45,161 nt of DNA from Bacteroidales bacterium (GTDB lineage Bacteria > Bacteroidota > Bacteroidia > Bacteroidales > UBA932). Location of the stretch: positions 1-45,161 of the forward strand of contig JAFTWQ010000024.1 of assembly GCA_017465225.1 (NCBI GenBank). Direction: 5' to 3'. The translations under genes were made by a program, and so were the position numbers. Each line of letters opens with the position of its first letter. The stretch's first letter is position 1. Below the pieces are notes generated by a model. The model worked only from the letters and a program-made list of their open reading frames with translations. It did not search any database and was not told the DNA's origin. Shown one piece after another: positions 6,244 to 17,100 of the stretch.

Positions 6244-7944
6244 TTAAATATTTGCTCCGTTGAATCTGACCTTGTATGGCCAATGAATATCATTTGCATT
6301 GTTTTCATCCCAACCATGAGTGAAATACTCGGAAGGAGTGCAGGCAACCACAGCCCATAACTTCTCGCAGTCTGCAGGAATCTCCCATGATATGGAAGTC
6401 TCCAATGATGCGTCAGTTACCGATGACGGACTGTACAGACGGGTCTTGCCATCCTTGGACAATGCTGCAAATCCTATAGTCCAGCCCGCAACAGAAGAGT
6501 CCCCGGAAGAATTATAGCCCGGTTCGTCAGGAAGTCCGACCAGTTCAGCTGTAACAGTCTCGCCTGGAGTCCAGTTCTTGAGACTGATGATGTTGAATCC
6601 GGTAGCTTCCACGCAAGACTCCGGCTTGACCTGGCAGAATCCATCTTCCAGCTTCTTGTACTTCCATGGAATCCTGTTCAGATATTTCAATCCATTATCT
6701 CTGATGCCTATGAGATCCCATGTAGCTACGCGTGATGCGAAGTCATATACATGTGCATTGAACTCTTCCAGTGAAAGGTCAAATACATTCATATATGCCT
6801 GGCATGCATCTTCAGGTGCTCTGGCACCTCTCCAGATCTTGCCGACTGCGTCGATTCCGTACTTCTCAATCCAGTAGTAGTGGAAGAAATAGCTTCCGTA
6901 TCTCATGTCTTCATGGAGGAAATGACGGTTGCAGTTATTGCAGTATACGGAGAAGTAATAGTTCTCGAAAGTGGCTTCCGGACACATCATATGGGCCTGC
7001 CATTGAGCTGTCTGCTCCCATATGCCGCTTCCTTTAGGACCCTGAGAATATCTCCAGCCGCTTTTGCTGTTGTTCTGGACCTCTCCGGTGAGGACCTGGT
7101 CACAATATATCTGATATTGGAATATGTGTCCGATCTCGTGGGCCAGTGTCGCATAGTCATTGGCGGCATCAGGATTGACGGTGAGAAGACCGATGACATC
7201 GTCTACGCCGAAACCTTCAGCCTTCCAGGTTGTGCTCCTGTTGAGCTGGATGATCATCTTATACTTGTCTGTATAGGATTTTCCCTGTCCGTGGTCGACG
7301 AACTTCAGAGTCTCTGTATAATATTCAAAGCACTCTTCTGCCCATGCAAGGAGAGCGTCAATGTCCACTCTATAGCGTCCTTGTGACTTGTCTGACGGAA
7401 GAATGTCTCCATACTCGTCGTATTCCTTTGCCCAGAAAATGATAAAGTGTTCAGACTGTCTGCTTCTGCCGAAATACCAAGGCTTGTCACTCTTCAGGTA
7501 TCCATATGACGAATAGATGTCAGGAATGTACAGCTTGTCATAGTTCGGTACATCTTCCGGTTTCAGGATTTTTGCTGCTTTCCCCTGAGTGACCTTGATC
7601 TGCTTGATCCATTTGCCTGAGATGATGTTCACCATGCCTTCGCGGATTTCGAAATCCGGATTACTGTCGGCAGAAACGATCACCTTGTATTCCTGGCCTG
7701 CTTCGCCTTCAGGAATGGATACATGCAGCCAGTCGACTGTAGGTTCTGCTTTCCATTTATATGTTGAAGAGATTTTTACATATGCCTTTGCGGCATCTTT
7801 GTCAGCATCAAATTCAAGCTCTGTCTTATTGAGGGTTATCTCGGAATCAACGGAATAATCCATATCATCCTTTTCAGAGCAAGCAACCGCAGCCGTCATG
7901 ATCATGACGACTGCAGCGCTGAATCTTGTAAACAGTTTGAACAT
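6244..7944 (-). CDS. BACON-domain HExxH lipoprotein, putative metallopeptidase (DUF6055-like)
   Basis: A 566-residue lipoprotein; signal peptide and lipobox end at Cys22 (AAVAC). A BACON-like beta-sandwich occupies about 34-120 (ITLNKTELEFDAD ... WKAEPTVDWLHVSI ... IKVTQGKA). The catalytic-type domain follows, with SEHFIIFWAKEYDEYGD at about 164-180, the zinc motif HEIGH at 269-273 and a likely third ligand in GIWEQTAQW (E310), 37 residues on. This order resembles the family annotated DUF6055; a peptidase function is inferred from the zinc motif. The C-terminal 130 residues look beta-rich. It lies 5 bases after susD, so the two are probably translated together and may act as a surface complex. 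Confidence 0.75.
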   Translation of the reverse strand: MFKLFTRFSAAVVMIMTAAVACSEKDDMDYSVDSEITLNKTELEFDADKDAAKAYVKISSTYKWKAEPTVDWLHVSIPEGEAGQEYKVIVSADSNPDFEIREGMVNIISGKWIKQIKVTQGKAAKILKPEDVPNYDKLYIPDIYSSYGYLKSDKPWYFGRSRQSEHFIIFWAKEYDEYGDILPSDKSQGRYRVDIDALLAWAEECFEYYTETLKFVDHGQGKSYTDKYKMIIQLNRSTTWKAEGFGVDDVIGLLTVNPDAANDYATLAHEIGHIFQYQIYCDQVLTGEVQNNSKSGWRYSQGPKGSGIWEQTAQWQAHMMCPEATFENYYFSVYCNNCNRHFLHEDMRYGSYFFHYYWIEKYGIDAVGKIWRGARAPEDACQAYMNVFDLSLEEFNAHVYDFASRVATWDLIGIRDNGLKYLNRIPWKYKKLEDGFCQVKPESCVEATGFNIISLKNWTPGETVTAELVGLPDEPGYNSSGDSSVAGWTIGFAALSKDGKTRLYSPSSVTDASLETSISWEIPADCEKLWAVVACTPSEYFTHGWDENNANDIHWPYKVRFNGANI

Positions 7945-7949
7945 CTATC

Positions 7950-9704
7950 TTAGTTCTTTGGCTTTACCGCTACATCAGCTGCCATCTTGCCGTTTGCTGA
8001 ATCATATCCAGGGTTCTGGCCGATGTTGCTGTTGGTGTTCTGTGTTCCTTCATCATGAGGGAAGAGGGCAGTGTGACCATCGGTAACAGCCTCATGGTTA
8101 TACCAGTTTCTGGTTGAGAATGTTCCGAAACGGATCATCTGCTGACGACGGATACCTTCAAGTGCGAACTCCCATCCCCACTCGTCATACATACCGCCAA
8201 GCTCAAGATCCTCGTTGTCCTTGCCCTTAGGCTGAGGTGTCTGAGATGCCTCAAGCTGCTCGGCATACTTTGACCAGTCGTGTGTGATGTTGCACTCTGC
8301 AAGCATTTCAGATGTCACGTCACCCCATGGAACGAGTCCGTACTGCATCTTGGTGTCAGCTCTGAGGTCGGCGTCGGTAAGATTTGAAACGCCATCCTCC
8401 ATTGAACGTGCGCGGACTGCATTCACATATTCAGCAGCACCGCCCTTTCCAAGACGGAGAAGACACTCAGCGGCGGTATAATAAGCCTCTGAAAGACGGA
8501 ACCATGCGAAGTCATTGCCCCACTGGTTACCGTATGCGGCCTCGACATCCTGCTCATACTTGTTCTGGCGACATCCGAAGTCAACGCTGAGGATAGACTC
8601 GGAACCCTTCTTTCCGTCGATAGATGGAAGATAGTTGAGTGCTGTCCATGCGATTTCGCTAGGGTTGTTCTTCTTCATCATCTGACCATGAACCCAAGTC
8701 TTCTCCTTGCGGAGGTCACCAGGCTGGTATGATTTGATGAACTGTGGGTTGCCGCAGCTTCCGCCCCATGTGCCGAATGTCCAGCCGAAGTGGTCACGTC
8801 CTTCATTAGGTGGATACCACTTCATACCCATACTGAACACATGCTCACCCGTAGTATAAGTGTTGTCATATGGAATAGCGAAGATAACCTCTGTGTTTGA
8901 TGGACCGAGGTCAACCTTGAAGTTGTCGCTGTAGTCTGCAGAAAGTGCATATGGGCTCTCCTTGATTACAGTTTCTGCAAGAGCAAGGGCCTTGTCATAC
9001 TGAGGTACACCTGTGTAGACCTCAGCATTGAGGTAAACGCGCATAAGGGCCATTACAGCACCCCAATGGTTGAGACGGCCGTAGAAGTTTGCTGAGTTCT
9101 CTTTTGAAAGAACTTCAGAATCGATCACTTCTGTGAACTCTCTTACAACGAAGTTGTATACACTGTCGCGACTTGCCTGGACAGGAACTTCATCTGAGTA
9201 TGATGTCACGATAGGAACGTTTCCGTGGCTGTCAAGGAGAATTGCATACCAGAGTGCGCGTACAGCCTTGAGCTCGCAAAGAACGAGGTCCTCGAGATCA
9301 CCGCAAGGAAGTGCGCCGGAAACAACCTGGTCGTTCACACGGTTTGCAGCGTTGATACCCTGGAAGCAATAGTAATAGAGTGAAGAAGGGCTGCCTGGAT
9401 CATTTGCCTTCCATGTGTGTTTGTGCATACGCTGGTATACTCCACCGTCATCCCATCCGTTTGGACGAACCGGAGTGATGATCACGTCGCAAGGCTCTTC
9501 CTGTGCGTCGAACATTCCATACCAGTCAAAGAAAGCACCGAACTCAGAATAGGTAGAAGCCAACAGGGCTGCAACATCCTGATCTGATGGGACAAACTGC
9601 TCCTGAACCACCTCTGAAAAAGCCTCTTCGTCGAGGTTGAAGCAGCCGGTGAACATGAATGCAGAGGCTGCAAATATTGAAAGAATGTTAAATATCTTTT
9701 TCAT
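7950..9704 (-). CDS. susD: SusD/RagB-family outer-membrane substrate-binding lipoprotein
   Basis: A 584-residue protein of normal SusD length. A lipobox FTGC at Cys21 is followed by the usual NLDEEAFSEV start of mature SusD proteins. The helical TPR-like core includes LALAETVIKE, YYTAAECLLRLGKGGAAEYVNAVRAR and the late WGWEFALEGIRRQQMIRFG segment, all typical of RagB/SusD. It sits on the cell surface as a lid over the SusC barrel and binds the ligand. The aromatic residues that fix specificity cannot be deduced. It lies 14 bases after the SusC gene, whose frame is broken, so this copy may have lost its partner. Confidence 0.93.
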   Translation of the reverse strand: MKKIFNILSIFAASAFMFTGCFNLDEEAFSEVVQEQFVPSDQDVAALLASTYSEFGAFFDWYGMFDAQEEPCDVIITPVRPNGWDDGGVYQRMHKHTWKANDPGSPSSLYYYCFQGINAANRVNDQVVSGALPCGDLEDLVLCELKAVRALWYAILLDSHGNVPIVTSYSDEVPVQASRDSVYNFVVREFTEVIDSEVLSKENSANFYGRLNHWGAVMALMRVYLNAEVYTGVPQYDKALALAETVIKESPYALSADYSDNFKVDLGPSNTEVIFAIPYDNTYTTGEHVFSMGMKWYPPNEGRDHFGWTFGTWGGSCGNPQFIKSYQPGDLRKEKTWVHGQMMKKNNPSEIAWTALNYLPSIDGKKGSESILSVDFGCRQNKYEQDVEAAYGNQWGNDFAWFRLSEAYYTAAECLLRLGKGGAAEYVNAVRARSMEDGVSNLTDADLRADTKMQYGLVPWGDVTSEMLAECNITHDWSKYAEQLEASQTPQPKGKDNEDLELGGMYDEWGWEFALEGIRRQQMIRFGTFSTRNWYNHEAVTDGHTALFPHDEGTQNTNSNIGQNPGYDSANGKMAADVAVKPKN

Positions 9705-9718
9705 AGAACTTCAAGAAA

Positions 9719-12717
9719 TTAGAAAGTAAGGTTAACACCGAATGTATAAGAACGGATAGTAGGATACTTGTCACGGCTGTCTGTACCTGGATCGAATCCG
9801 CCGAAGCTTACTTCTGGGTCAAGGCCTGAGTAACCTGTGATGGTAGCAAGATTGTTTACTGTAACATAAGCACGCACTCTCTTGATGAACTTAGAGTTGA
9901 ATCTGTGAGTGTAACCGAGAGTTACGTTGTCGATCTTCCAGTAGTCTCCGTTCTCGATGTAATGGCTTACGAAACGCTGTGAGTCAGAAAGCACGGCCTT
10001 CTTTCCTGTAAGCTGGCCTGTCTTTGCGTCAACAGCATCAAACTCGTCAAATGCGCAGTTCAGCACATTGTAGAGGATGGTAGGGTTGCCATAATACATC
10101 TTCTGGTAGTTGAGGATCTGATGACCGAATGCTCCACGCATTGTAATGTTGAGGTCAAATCCCTTGTAACGGAATGTGTTGTTGAAGTTCGCGAAGAAAT
10201 CAGGAACACCGTTTCCGAGAACCTGCCAGTCATTCTGACCCGCATTTGCAGCATAGTCATAGTACTTGCTCTCCACCTCTCCTTCCTTATTGTAACGGAA
10301 TCTCTCTACAACCCACTTTCCGTCGTCGTCAACACCGATTGACTTGAGACCAAAGAAGTTACCGATTGGCCATCCTTCCTTAACGCGGTGTGTGCTTGTC
10401 TGGATAGGCTCACCTGTATGTCCGGCGCTGAACCAGTCAGTTGAAGTCTGGAACTCGTCGTTCTGGAGGGATACAAGCTTGTTTGCATTGTAAGAGAATG
10501 AAACTGAAGATGTCCACTCGAAGTTCTTTGTGCGTACAGGAACTGCATTGATCAGAACCTCGACACCCTTGTTCTGGAGGTGACATACGTTAGCCATGAT
10601 AGTACCGTACTGGTAAGGAGGTGTAGGAACTGAATAATAATACAGACCATCCTTTGTATCACGCTGGTAAAGGTCGATGCTACCGCTGATTCTTTCATCG
10701 AGGAATGCGAAGTCGAGACCTATATTATACTCATACTTCTTCTCCCAACGGAGGTTAGGGTTGTCGTTACGGGCAGGAACGAGGGTCTGGATCCACTCAC
10801 CTGCATACATGTATGAACCGGCATAGTTCAATGATGCGAGTGACTGGTAAGGTGAAGATACGTCGATACCTGTGATACCGTAACCGGCACGGAGCTTCAG
10901 CTGGTTGAGCCAGCTTGCGCTCTTCATCCAAGACTCGTTGTGGAGGTTCCATCCGAGTGATACACCAGGGAAGTTACCCCATTTGTGGTCTGCACCGAAC
11001 TTTGAAGATCCGTCACGACGGTAAGATACCATCAGGAGGTAGCGGTCTGCATAGTTGTATGTCGCACGTGCGAAAAGACCGATGAGCTTGGTCTTTGACT
11101 TGTAAGATGACATGCTTGCGTTACCCTCCTTGAGAGCGTTACCCATTTCAAGGGCGTTGTATCCGTAAGCGTCAGTAGGGAAGTCCCAGTTGCTTGCAGA
11201 GAAGTTCTCTGAAACATTATCCTCGTAGCTGTAGCCGGCGATTGCAGTGATATGGTGGTCACCGAAATCCTGTACATAGTTTGCACTGAGCTCGGCCATG
11301 TTGTAGATGTACTCGCTTGCTGAACGGCTTGCGCTACCGTTTGTACCGCCCTCTGTGGTGCTGGCGTCAAGACGTGAAGTGTAGTAGCCGCTGATTGAGT
11401 TCTGGCCTTTGCGCACATAGAGAGCCTTGATTGTGAGCTGATCGATAGGCTTGAACTCTGCAACACCGTTGAAACGGATGCTTCTGTTGCGGTACATTCC
11501 GTCGCGCTCCTTCATCATTCCGATAGGGTTGTCATAGTTGTAGATCGCTCTTTCGCAATATGTGCCGTCCTCATTGTAGATAGGCTGGGTAGGGTTCTGG
11601 ATGCATGCCATACGGTAAACGTATGTAGGAGAGAATCCTGAATTGCTTTCGCTTTCGCTTGCCATTACCTCACCTGTGAGCTTGAGCTTGTTGTCAAGGA
11701 GATACTGCGATACCTGTGCACGTGCACGGAGATGAGTCCTGCCTGTACCAGTGATAGTACCCTCGTTGTCTCTGTAAGTAACGTTTGCAGTGTAGGTGTT
11801 GTTCTTTGAACCTCCCATGATCGAGAGATTGTGGTTGTGTGAAACAGCAGTCTGGCTGATTTCGCTGAGCCAGTCTGTGGTAGTACCCATGTCAGCCTCG
11901 TTTGCACCACCGAAGATCCATCCGTCCTTAATGCGTGCCCTGAGGTCATCAGCGTCCATGAAGTCCGGAGTCTTGAGCCATTCTGACATAGAAACATAGC
12001 CGGCATACTCTACAGTTGCAGGCATTTCACGCTTTGCGTTCTTTGTTGTGATGATGATCACACCGTTGGTGCCTCGTGTACCATAGATCGCTGTTGCAGA
12101 ACCGTCCTTGAGGATGTCGATGGATTCGATGTCTTCTGGTGCTACAGTGTCGAGATTTCCAGGTACGCCGTCAACGAGCACGAGTGGAGCTGTTATCCGT
12201 AAAGAGATGAAAGTCCACGGAGTGACATTGATGAGCTTGATGTAGGGTCTCCTGAAGCGATTGTGATCTGAAGACCGGCAACCTTACCCTGAATCAACTG
12301 TCCGGCATCAAGAACTGCACCTTTGTTGAAGGCGTCTGACTTGACACTCTGAACAGATGAGGTGATGTCCGCTTTCTTCTGGCTACCGTAACCGATGACT
12401 ACGGTTTCCTCGAGGAAAGAGGTCTCTTCATTAAGAACAACATCGATAGTGGTTCTTCCGTTAAGTTCGATTTCAACGGTCTCATAGCCGATACATGAGA
12501 ATTGAAGAACTGCATTTTCAGAAGCAACGGTAATTGTGTACTGTCCGTCAGCATTGGCAACTTGTCCGTTGTTTGTGCCGACTTCGATCACGGTCGCGCC
12601 TGGGATTGGCGCGTCGTTGCCATCTTTAATCGTTCCCTTGACCTGTACAGCCGCCCATGAAGGTATGGTAGCGCACAGAGCCAAAAGAACCATGAATGAT
12701 TTAAGAATACGATTCAT
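9719..12717 (-). pseudogene. susC: SusC/RagA-family TonB-dependent transporter, frameshifted
   Basis: Two adjacent frames make up one SusC of about 995 residues. The first (12193-12717) has a signal peptide ending SWA, a carboxypeptidase-regulatory-like domain (VKGTIKDGNDAPIPGATV) and the plug start (VVIGYGSQKKADITSSVQSV), and ends at SLRGLSSLYG plus TAA. The second (9719-12181) resumes at VLVDGVPGNLDTVAPEDIES and runs to a C-terminal beta-strand ending in F. In intact relatives these motifs are continuous; adding one base after the GG of the last glycine codon would restore ...LYGxTAPLVLVDG. There is no homopolymer at the break, so slippage is unlikely. Either this strain lost the transporter or the assembly has an error. 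The family imports oligosaccharides or peptides with TonB energy. Confidence 0.88.
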
Positions 12718-12790
12718 ATTCCTTGGCGTTAGTTGGTTAATAATAAAAGGTTAATGTATGTTAGTTCATTAAAGATTATAGCAATACAAT

Positions 12791-12810
12791 CTCATACGCA
12801 AAAGTATGAG
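12791..12810 (-). promoter_or_regulatory. susC promoter box inside a 20-bp dyad
   Basis: CTCATAC (12791-12797) and GTATGAG (12804-12810) are perfect inverted arms around six bases. On the minus strand the dyad overlaps TACTTTTG (complement of 12799-12806), a TAnnTTTG -7 box. Transcription would begin near 12792 and give a leader of about 75 bases before susC. A repressor or activator bound to the dyad would cover the promoter. The rest of the 155-base gap to the desulfidase gene is AT-rich with nothing else obvious. Confidence 0.45.
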
Positions 12811-12872
12811 AAATAGTAGATATCGTATATAACAATCGTAGAATTAATAAAAATATTGTTCAAAAGACGTAT

Positions 12873-14198
12873 TTATTTGCAGACCATGATGTCGAGGATC
12901 ATGTTGTCGGTGTTCTGCATGCCGACTGATCCGATGCGGCCGAGATTCCGGATTGTCTTCTCAATGTCTTTCTCGATGATACCGTCATGCTCTGAAATGC
13001 ATATGCCTTCACGAGCGAGGACGGCTGACTGAAGGGCGCTTGACACTCCCGATGCCACCTTCATGGCGCAGCCGACCTTGGCTCCGTCGCATACCATTCC
13101 GGTGATGTTTCCGATCATGTTCTTGATTGCCGCGCATATCTGCTCATAGTCGCCTCCGCGAAGGTATACAAGGCCGCAGGATGAACCTGTAGAGGCGATC
13201 ACGCAGCCGCAGAGGGCTGAAAGCTTGCCGAGATATCCTTTGATATGGATGGCGATAAGATGGCTCAGGACAAGGGCTCTGGCCAGTCTCTCATCATCAG
13301 TGCCATATTTCTTTGAATATGCGATCACAGGCATGGTCACGGTGATTCCCTGGTTGCCGCTCCCGGAGTTGCTCATCGCGGCAAGCGTACATCCGGCCAT
13401 ACGCGCATCCGAAGCCGCTGCTGTCAGGGACATTGCGTAGCTTAAGAAATCCTCTCCGAAAACCTCCTTGTTCGCACTCAGGTTGATGGCATATCCTACC
13501 TTAAGGCCATACTTGCCTTTCAGGCCTTCCTCTGCAAGGGCCATGTTGAGAGTACGCGACTCAAGGATGAACTCGATGTCTTCATATGCCACGGTGGATG
13601 CAAAGTCGACTATCTCCCTGACTGTCAGCTTATAATCAAGTGTGGACTTCTGTGCTGCAGCGTCAGCTCCTTCGCATTTGTGAGAGGATGTCAGCTGGGC
13701 ATGGTCGAACCATGTCTCCACGATATTGTCATGGTCATCCTCGATGACAGCGCAGGCGCTATGGCCGTCCTTGCAGAGAACGGTAGCCTTTACATAAAGC
13801 TTGTGGTCGGTTTCTGCCAGGCCGACGGTGACATCCTTCGCTTCGACCATTTCCTTGGCCTTTGCGATGGAATCCTCATCGAGGTCGTTCAGCACTTCAA
13901 GCCCGTAGCTTGATTTGCCGCAAACTGCACCGAGAGCGGCGGCGATATGAAGTCCCACCATTCCTGTGCCAGGGATTCCTACCCCCATGCCGTTCTTCAG
14001 GATGTTTCCGCTGACTTCGATGCAGAGGGAATATGCTCCCTCCATCCTCCAGTCCGGACCTGAAAGTCCGCACTTTTCTTCAACGGTTTCCATTGCCTTG
14101 GCAACTGCAAGGGCGACTGCAATCGGCTCGGTACAACCGAGGGCCGGCTTTACTTCTTTTCGGATCAGTTCTATGATCTCGGCTTCACGTGCGGTCAT
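12873..14198 (-). CDS. UPF0597/CdsB-family L-cysteine desulfidase or serine dehydratase-like enzyme
   Basis: A 441-residue protein of the iron-sulfur serine dehydratase alpha-like family (UPF0597, including E. coli CyuA/YhaM and archaeal cysteine desulfidase). The diagnostic N-terminal motif KPALGCTEPIAVALA carries Cys22, and later cysteines in TGSSCGLVYLRGG and CDGAKVGCAMKV are the expected remaining cluster ligands. Members break L-cysteine or related amino acids into pyruvate, ammonia and sulfide, probably in the cytoplasm; which substrate is used here is not visible. Its ATG overlaps the stop codon of the amidase gene by 4 bases, so it is the last gene of the 12.9-20.5 kb operon. A metabolic gene at the end of an envelope operon is somewhat unexpected. 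Confidence 0.85.
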   Translation of the reverse strand: MTAREAEIIELIRKEVKPALGCTEPIAVALAVAKAMETVEEKCGLSGPDWRMEGAYSLCIEVSGNILKNGMGVGIPGTGMVGLHIAAALGAVCGKSSYGLEVLNDLDEDSIAKAKEMVEAKDVTVGLAETDHKLYVKATVLCKDGHSACAVIEDDHDNIVETWFDHAQLTSSHKCEGADAAAQKSTLDYKLTVREIVDFASTVAYEDIEFILESRTLNMALAEEGLKGKYGLKVGYAINLSANKEVFGEDFLSYAMSLTAAASDARMAGCTLAAMSNSGSGNQGITVTMPVIAYSKKYGTDDERLARALVLSHLIAIHIKGYLGKLSALCGCVIASTGSSCGLVYLRGGDYEQICAAIKNMIGNITGMVCDGAKVGCAMKVASGVSSALQSAVLAREGICISEHDGIIEKDIEKTIRNLGRIGSVGMQNTDNMILDIMVCK

Positions 14199-17100
14199 TT
14201 GCTGAAAAATTGTAAGGTTATGTTGATTATCTGGTCAATGTCTTTTTCTTCCTTCAAGGTCTCGACAGGGAATCCGAGGCATACGGTCCTGTATCCTTTG
14301 CCTTCGTGGCATATTCCTGCCGAAAGTTCCGTGTCGGTATATCTCATGAATGTGCTTCCTGTCTTCGATGATGCAGGGGATATACCGTCAGGAGTCTCCA
14401 CGCAGTAGCAGTCCTCGTTGATCTCATTATGGAACTCCCATTTCGCGTCTGGCTCCACTCCCATCCTTGTGCTCTTCACCATGGATACCTTGCCTTTCCT
14501 TCCGGCAAAGTTGGAAACCCATCTGTATCCGAGTATATCTTTGACAAATTTCTGGGTATCAGCCCTATACGCGCTGTCGACCTGGGCCGGATAGATCTCG
14601 TCCCATACGTCTGTAGCGATATGTGCTCCGCTAACGAGTACATTTCCTCCTGCAGCCGTATATGCCTTCAAGGCCGCCTGGAGGGCGACAGGGAAGACCT
14701 GATATTTCGCTTCAGGATTGCTTCCGATAACGGTCGTGACCTGCTTACCGCAGATGATGTCGGCGCTCCATGCTCCGCTGCGGAATGTCGTGTCGCTGCA
14801 GAATGCCTCGTTGCTGCATGAATAGAACGGATATCCGGCCTTGAGTATGGCCTTTCCATGTACATATGGGTAGTCGAATGTGTTTCCGGCAACAGTCTTG
14901 CCTGCATAATCGGAATCAGATGCACCGAATCCAGGGTTGTCATTAGTGATGAACTCGGCAGACCTTCTGAACTGGTACATTTCTCCTATATAGGCGATAT
15001 CCCTGATATGAGGCACTCCGCTGTCAAGGCTGTTGTCGAAGCCTGCGTATACCGGTGTGTCAATGAATGCAGGACCGCTTACCCTGTCGAAGTTGTTCAC
15101 TACCAGTACCTTCCTGCTGGTCATGCCTTCGGCTGGAATGCCGATGCTCATGGTCTCCGAAGGGAAGCTTCTGCCGCCGTCATTATATGCCGTGATGCGG
15201 AAGCTGTAGATGTGGCCCGGCTCTATGCCGACTTCTGTGCTGAGCACGCCGTCGCCATCTTCAGAATATCTGATGACCTTTCCGGTGTCGAAGCCTCCGT
15301 CGTCAACCCTCGTGTAAAGGATATAGCCCGTAGGGACGGCTGTAGGCTCGATCCTGTCTTCTGTTGCAGTCCAGCTTATCCTGGCTTTCCCGTTGCTGCA
15401 GAACTGTACTCCCATGTTGCTGACAGGGAGAGGCTGTACTGCATATGGGATGCCGTATCTGTCGCTCAGATACTTGAGCATTCCCTTGTATACGGCTCTT
15501 CCGACGGTAAAGCGGAACGACGGGTCAAGACCATATTTCATGTCGGCGAAATTCTGGTGGGACAGGAGTTCGAGGAGCATGGCCGGTGATGACGGGGTCC
15601 TTGACTCTCTGTAAGATCTGTCCCATATGCACCTTCTGCTCCAGTCTTCGTCGAATTCCATCCTTAAGTCATGGACGATCTGGCTCTGAACCATGTCGGC
15701 ATATTCCCTGCTTGCCATCCTTTTTTCACCGCCCGGCAGAACGCTCTTGCCTTCTGATTTAAGCGTATAGATGGCCAGGGTTCCGACTATGGAATCGTTC
15801 GGAGTCACTCCAGCATCTGAATGGAATCCCAGAGAAAGATCGACTGGAATTCCCTTTCCTTCCTTCTTTGAAGGGTTCATGTATGAGCCTCGGCTCAACC
15901 ATTCCACCCAGTCACCTCTCGACATGAAGTCATCCCTGTAGTCGTTTGTAAGCTCGTTCTGGCTGAAGATTGAAGGGTCGACTCCTGACCACTGGAGCCA
16001 GTATCTCGCTCCTTCTGCCGATCTCGGCATGCCGGATGTCTTCGGTTCTTCGTCACTGTTCTTCCTTCCTCTGGCTATATTTCCCATTCCGCCTCCGAAT
16101 CTCACGGCATCTGCCGTTACGACACTGCCTTTCTCATGCTCGTAGCCTACAGGGGTCATGCTGCTGAGGGTCACATATCCTTCCGAACCTTCCCCGAACT
16201 CGAATGTGCCGAGATATATCCATGTGCCTCCTCCCATCTTCTGGTTGACCACGAATTCGCTCTTGCCTCCGAGATGGTGAACGGTATAATGAGCTGCGGA
16301 AGTGCTTTCAGGCAAGGTCTTGTAGGAAATGTATACGGCATATTCACCTCTTTCCGGAATTTCCGGACGCCATTCTGCTGTAGCCTTGCTCTTCGACCCG
16401 TACATGACGCAGTCGCTTTTTCGTACGGAGCCTGTTGTGAACGGATTCTCCTCTCCGGTATAGAATGGCTTCATGGCTGCGAAACCTGCTCCTGCATCCT
16501 TCCATCTGCCGGTTTCCTTGTAATATGCAGTCCCGTACGCTTCATCGATCACGTCGAAATCCGCTATCACTTCATTCCTCTGGACATCTCTTTCACGTGG
16601 AAGCATCACATATGCTCCCGCATTCTCAAGCATCGGCACGAGATAGGGGAGGACGAAGCTTTGGGTGAACATGTCTTCCACCGTCTGGAACAGGCATGGC
16701 CTCTGCCATATCCATCTTCCTGTGCCTTGGTCGAAGTATCTTCCATGGCTCTGCCATACCGCTATCGTCCTGTCGCTCAGGCCTTTGCTGAAGTCCATCG
16801 CGCCGAGTTCCTTGACGGGGCCATATGGGCCGGCAGGGGCGCTTGTCGTGTTCCCGGACCTGACTGGCTTGCCCTCGAAATGCAGGGCCGGTGTCGGAAG
16901 ATCCTCCAGCTTTGTCTGCTTGCTGTAGATGATGCCGATACTGTAGCCTCTGTATTTTTCCGGAAACAGCTTGCGGAGCTCTGCCCTGAACCATTCCGTG
17001 TCACCTTTTCTCCATGGGAAATCTCCGAGGGATTCGGTGAAATAGAAATCCAGGACATCGCCTCTTTTCATTATGCTCTTGATCTTAAGCTGTCCATGAT

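Noticed and set aside
16590-16600. TTTCACGTGGAA, a partial parS-like match inside the amidase gene; another weak one (CTCACGTGGGAG) near 37500 in the transglycosylase gene
   Set aside because: Both keep the CACGTG core but miss several outer consensus positions, and such cores occur by chance in coding DNA of this length. Not strong enough to list as parS.
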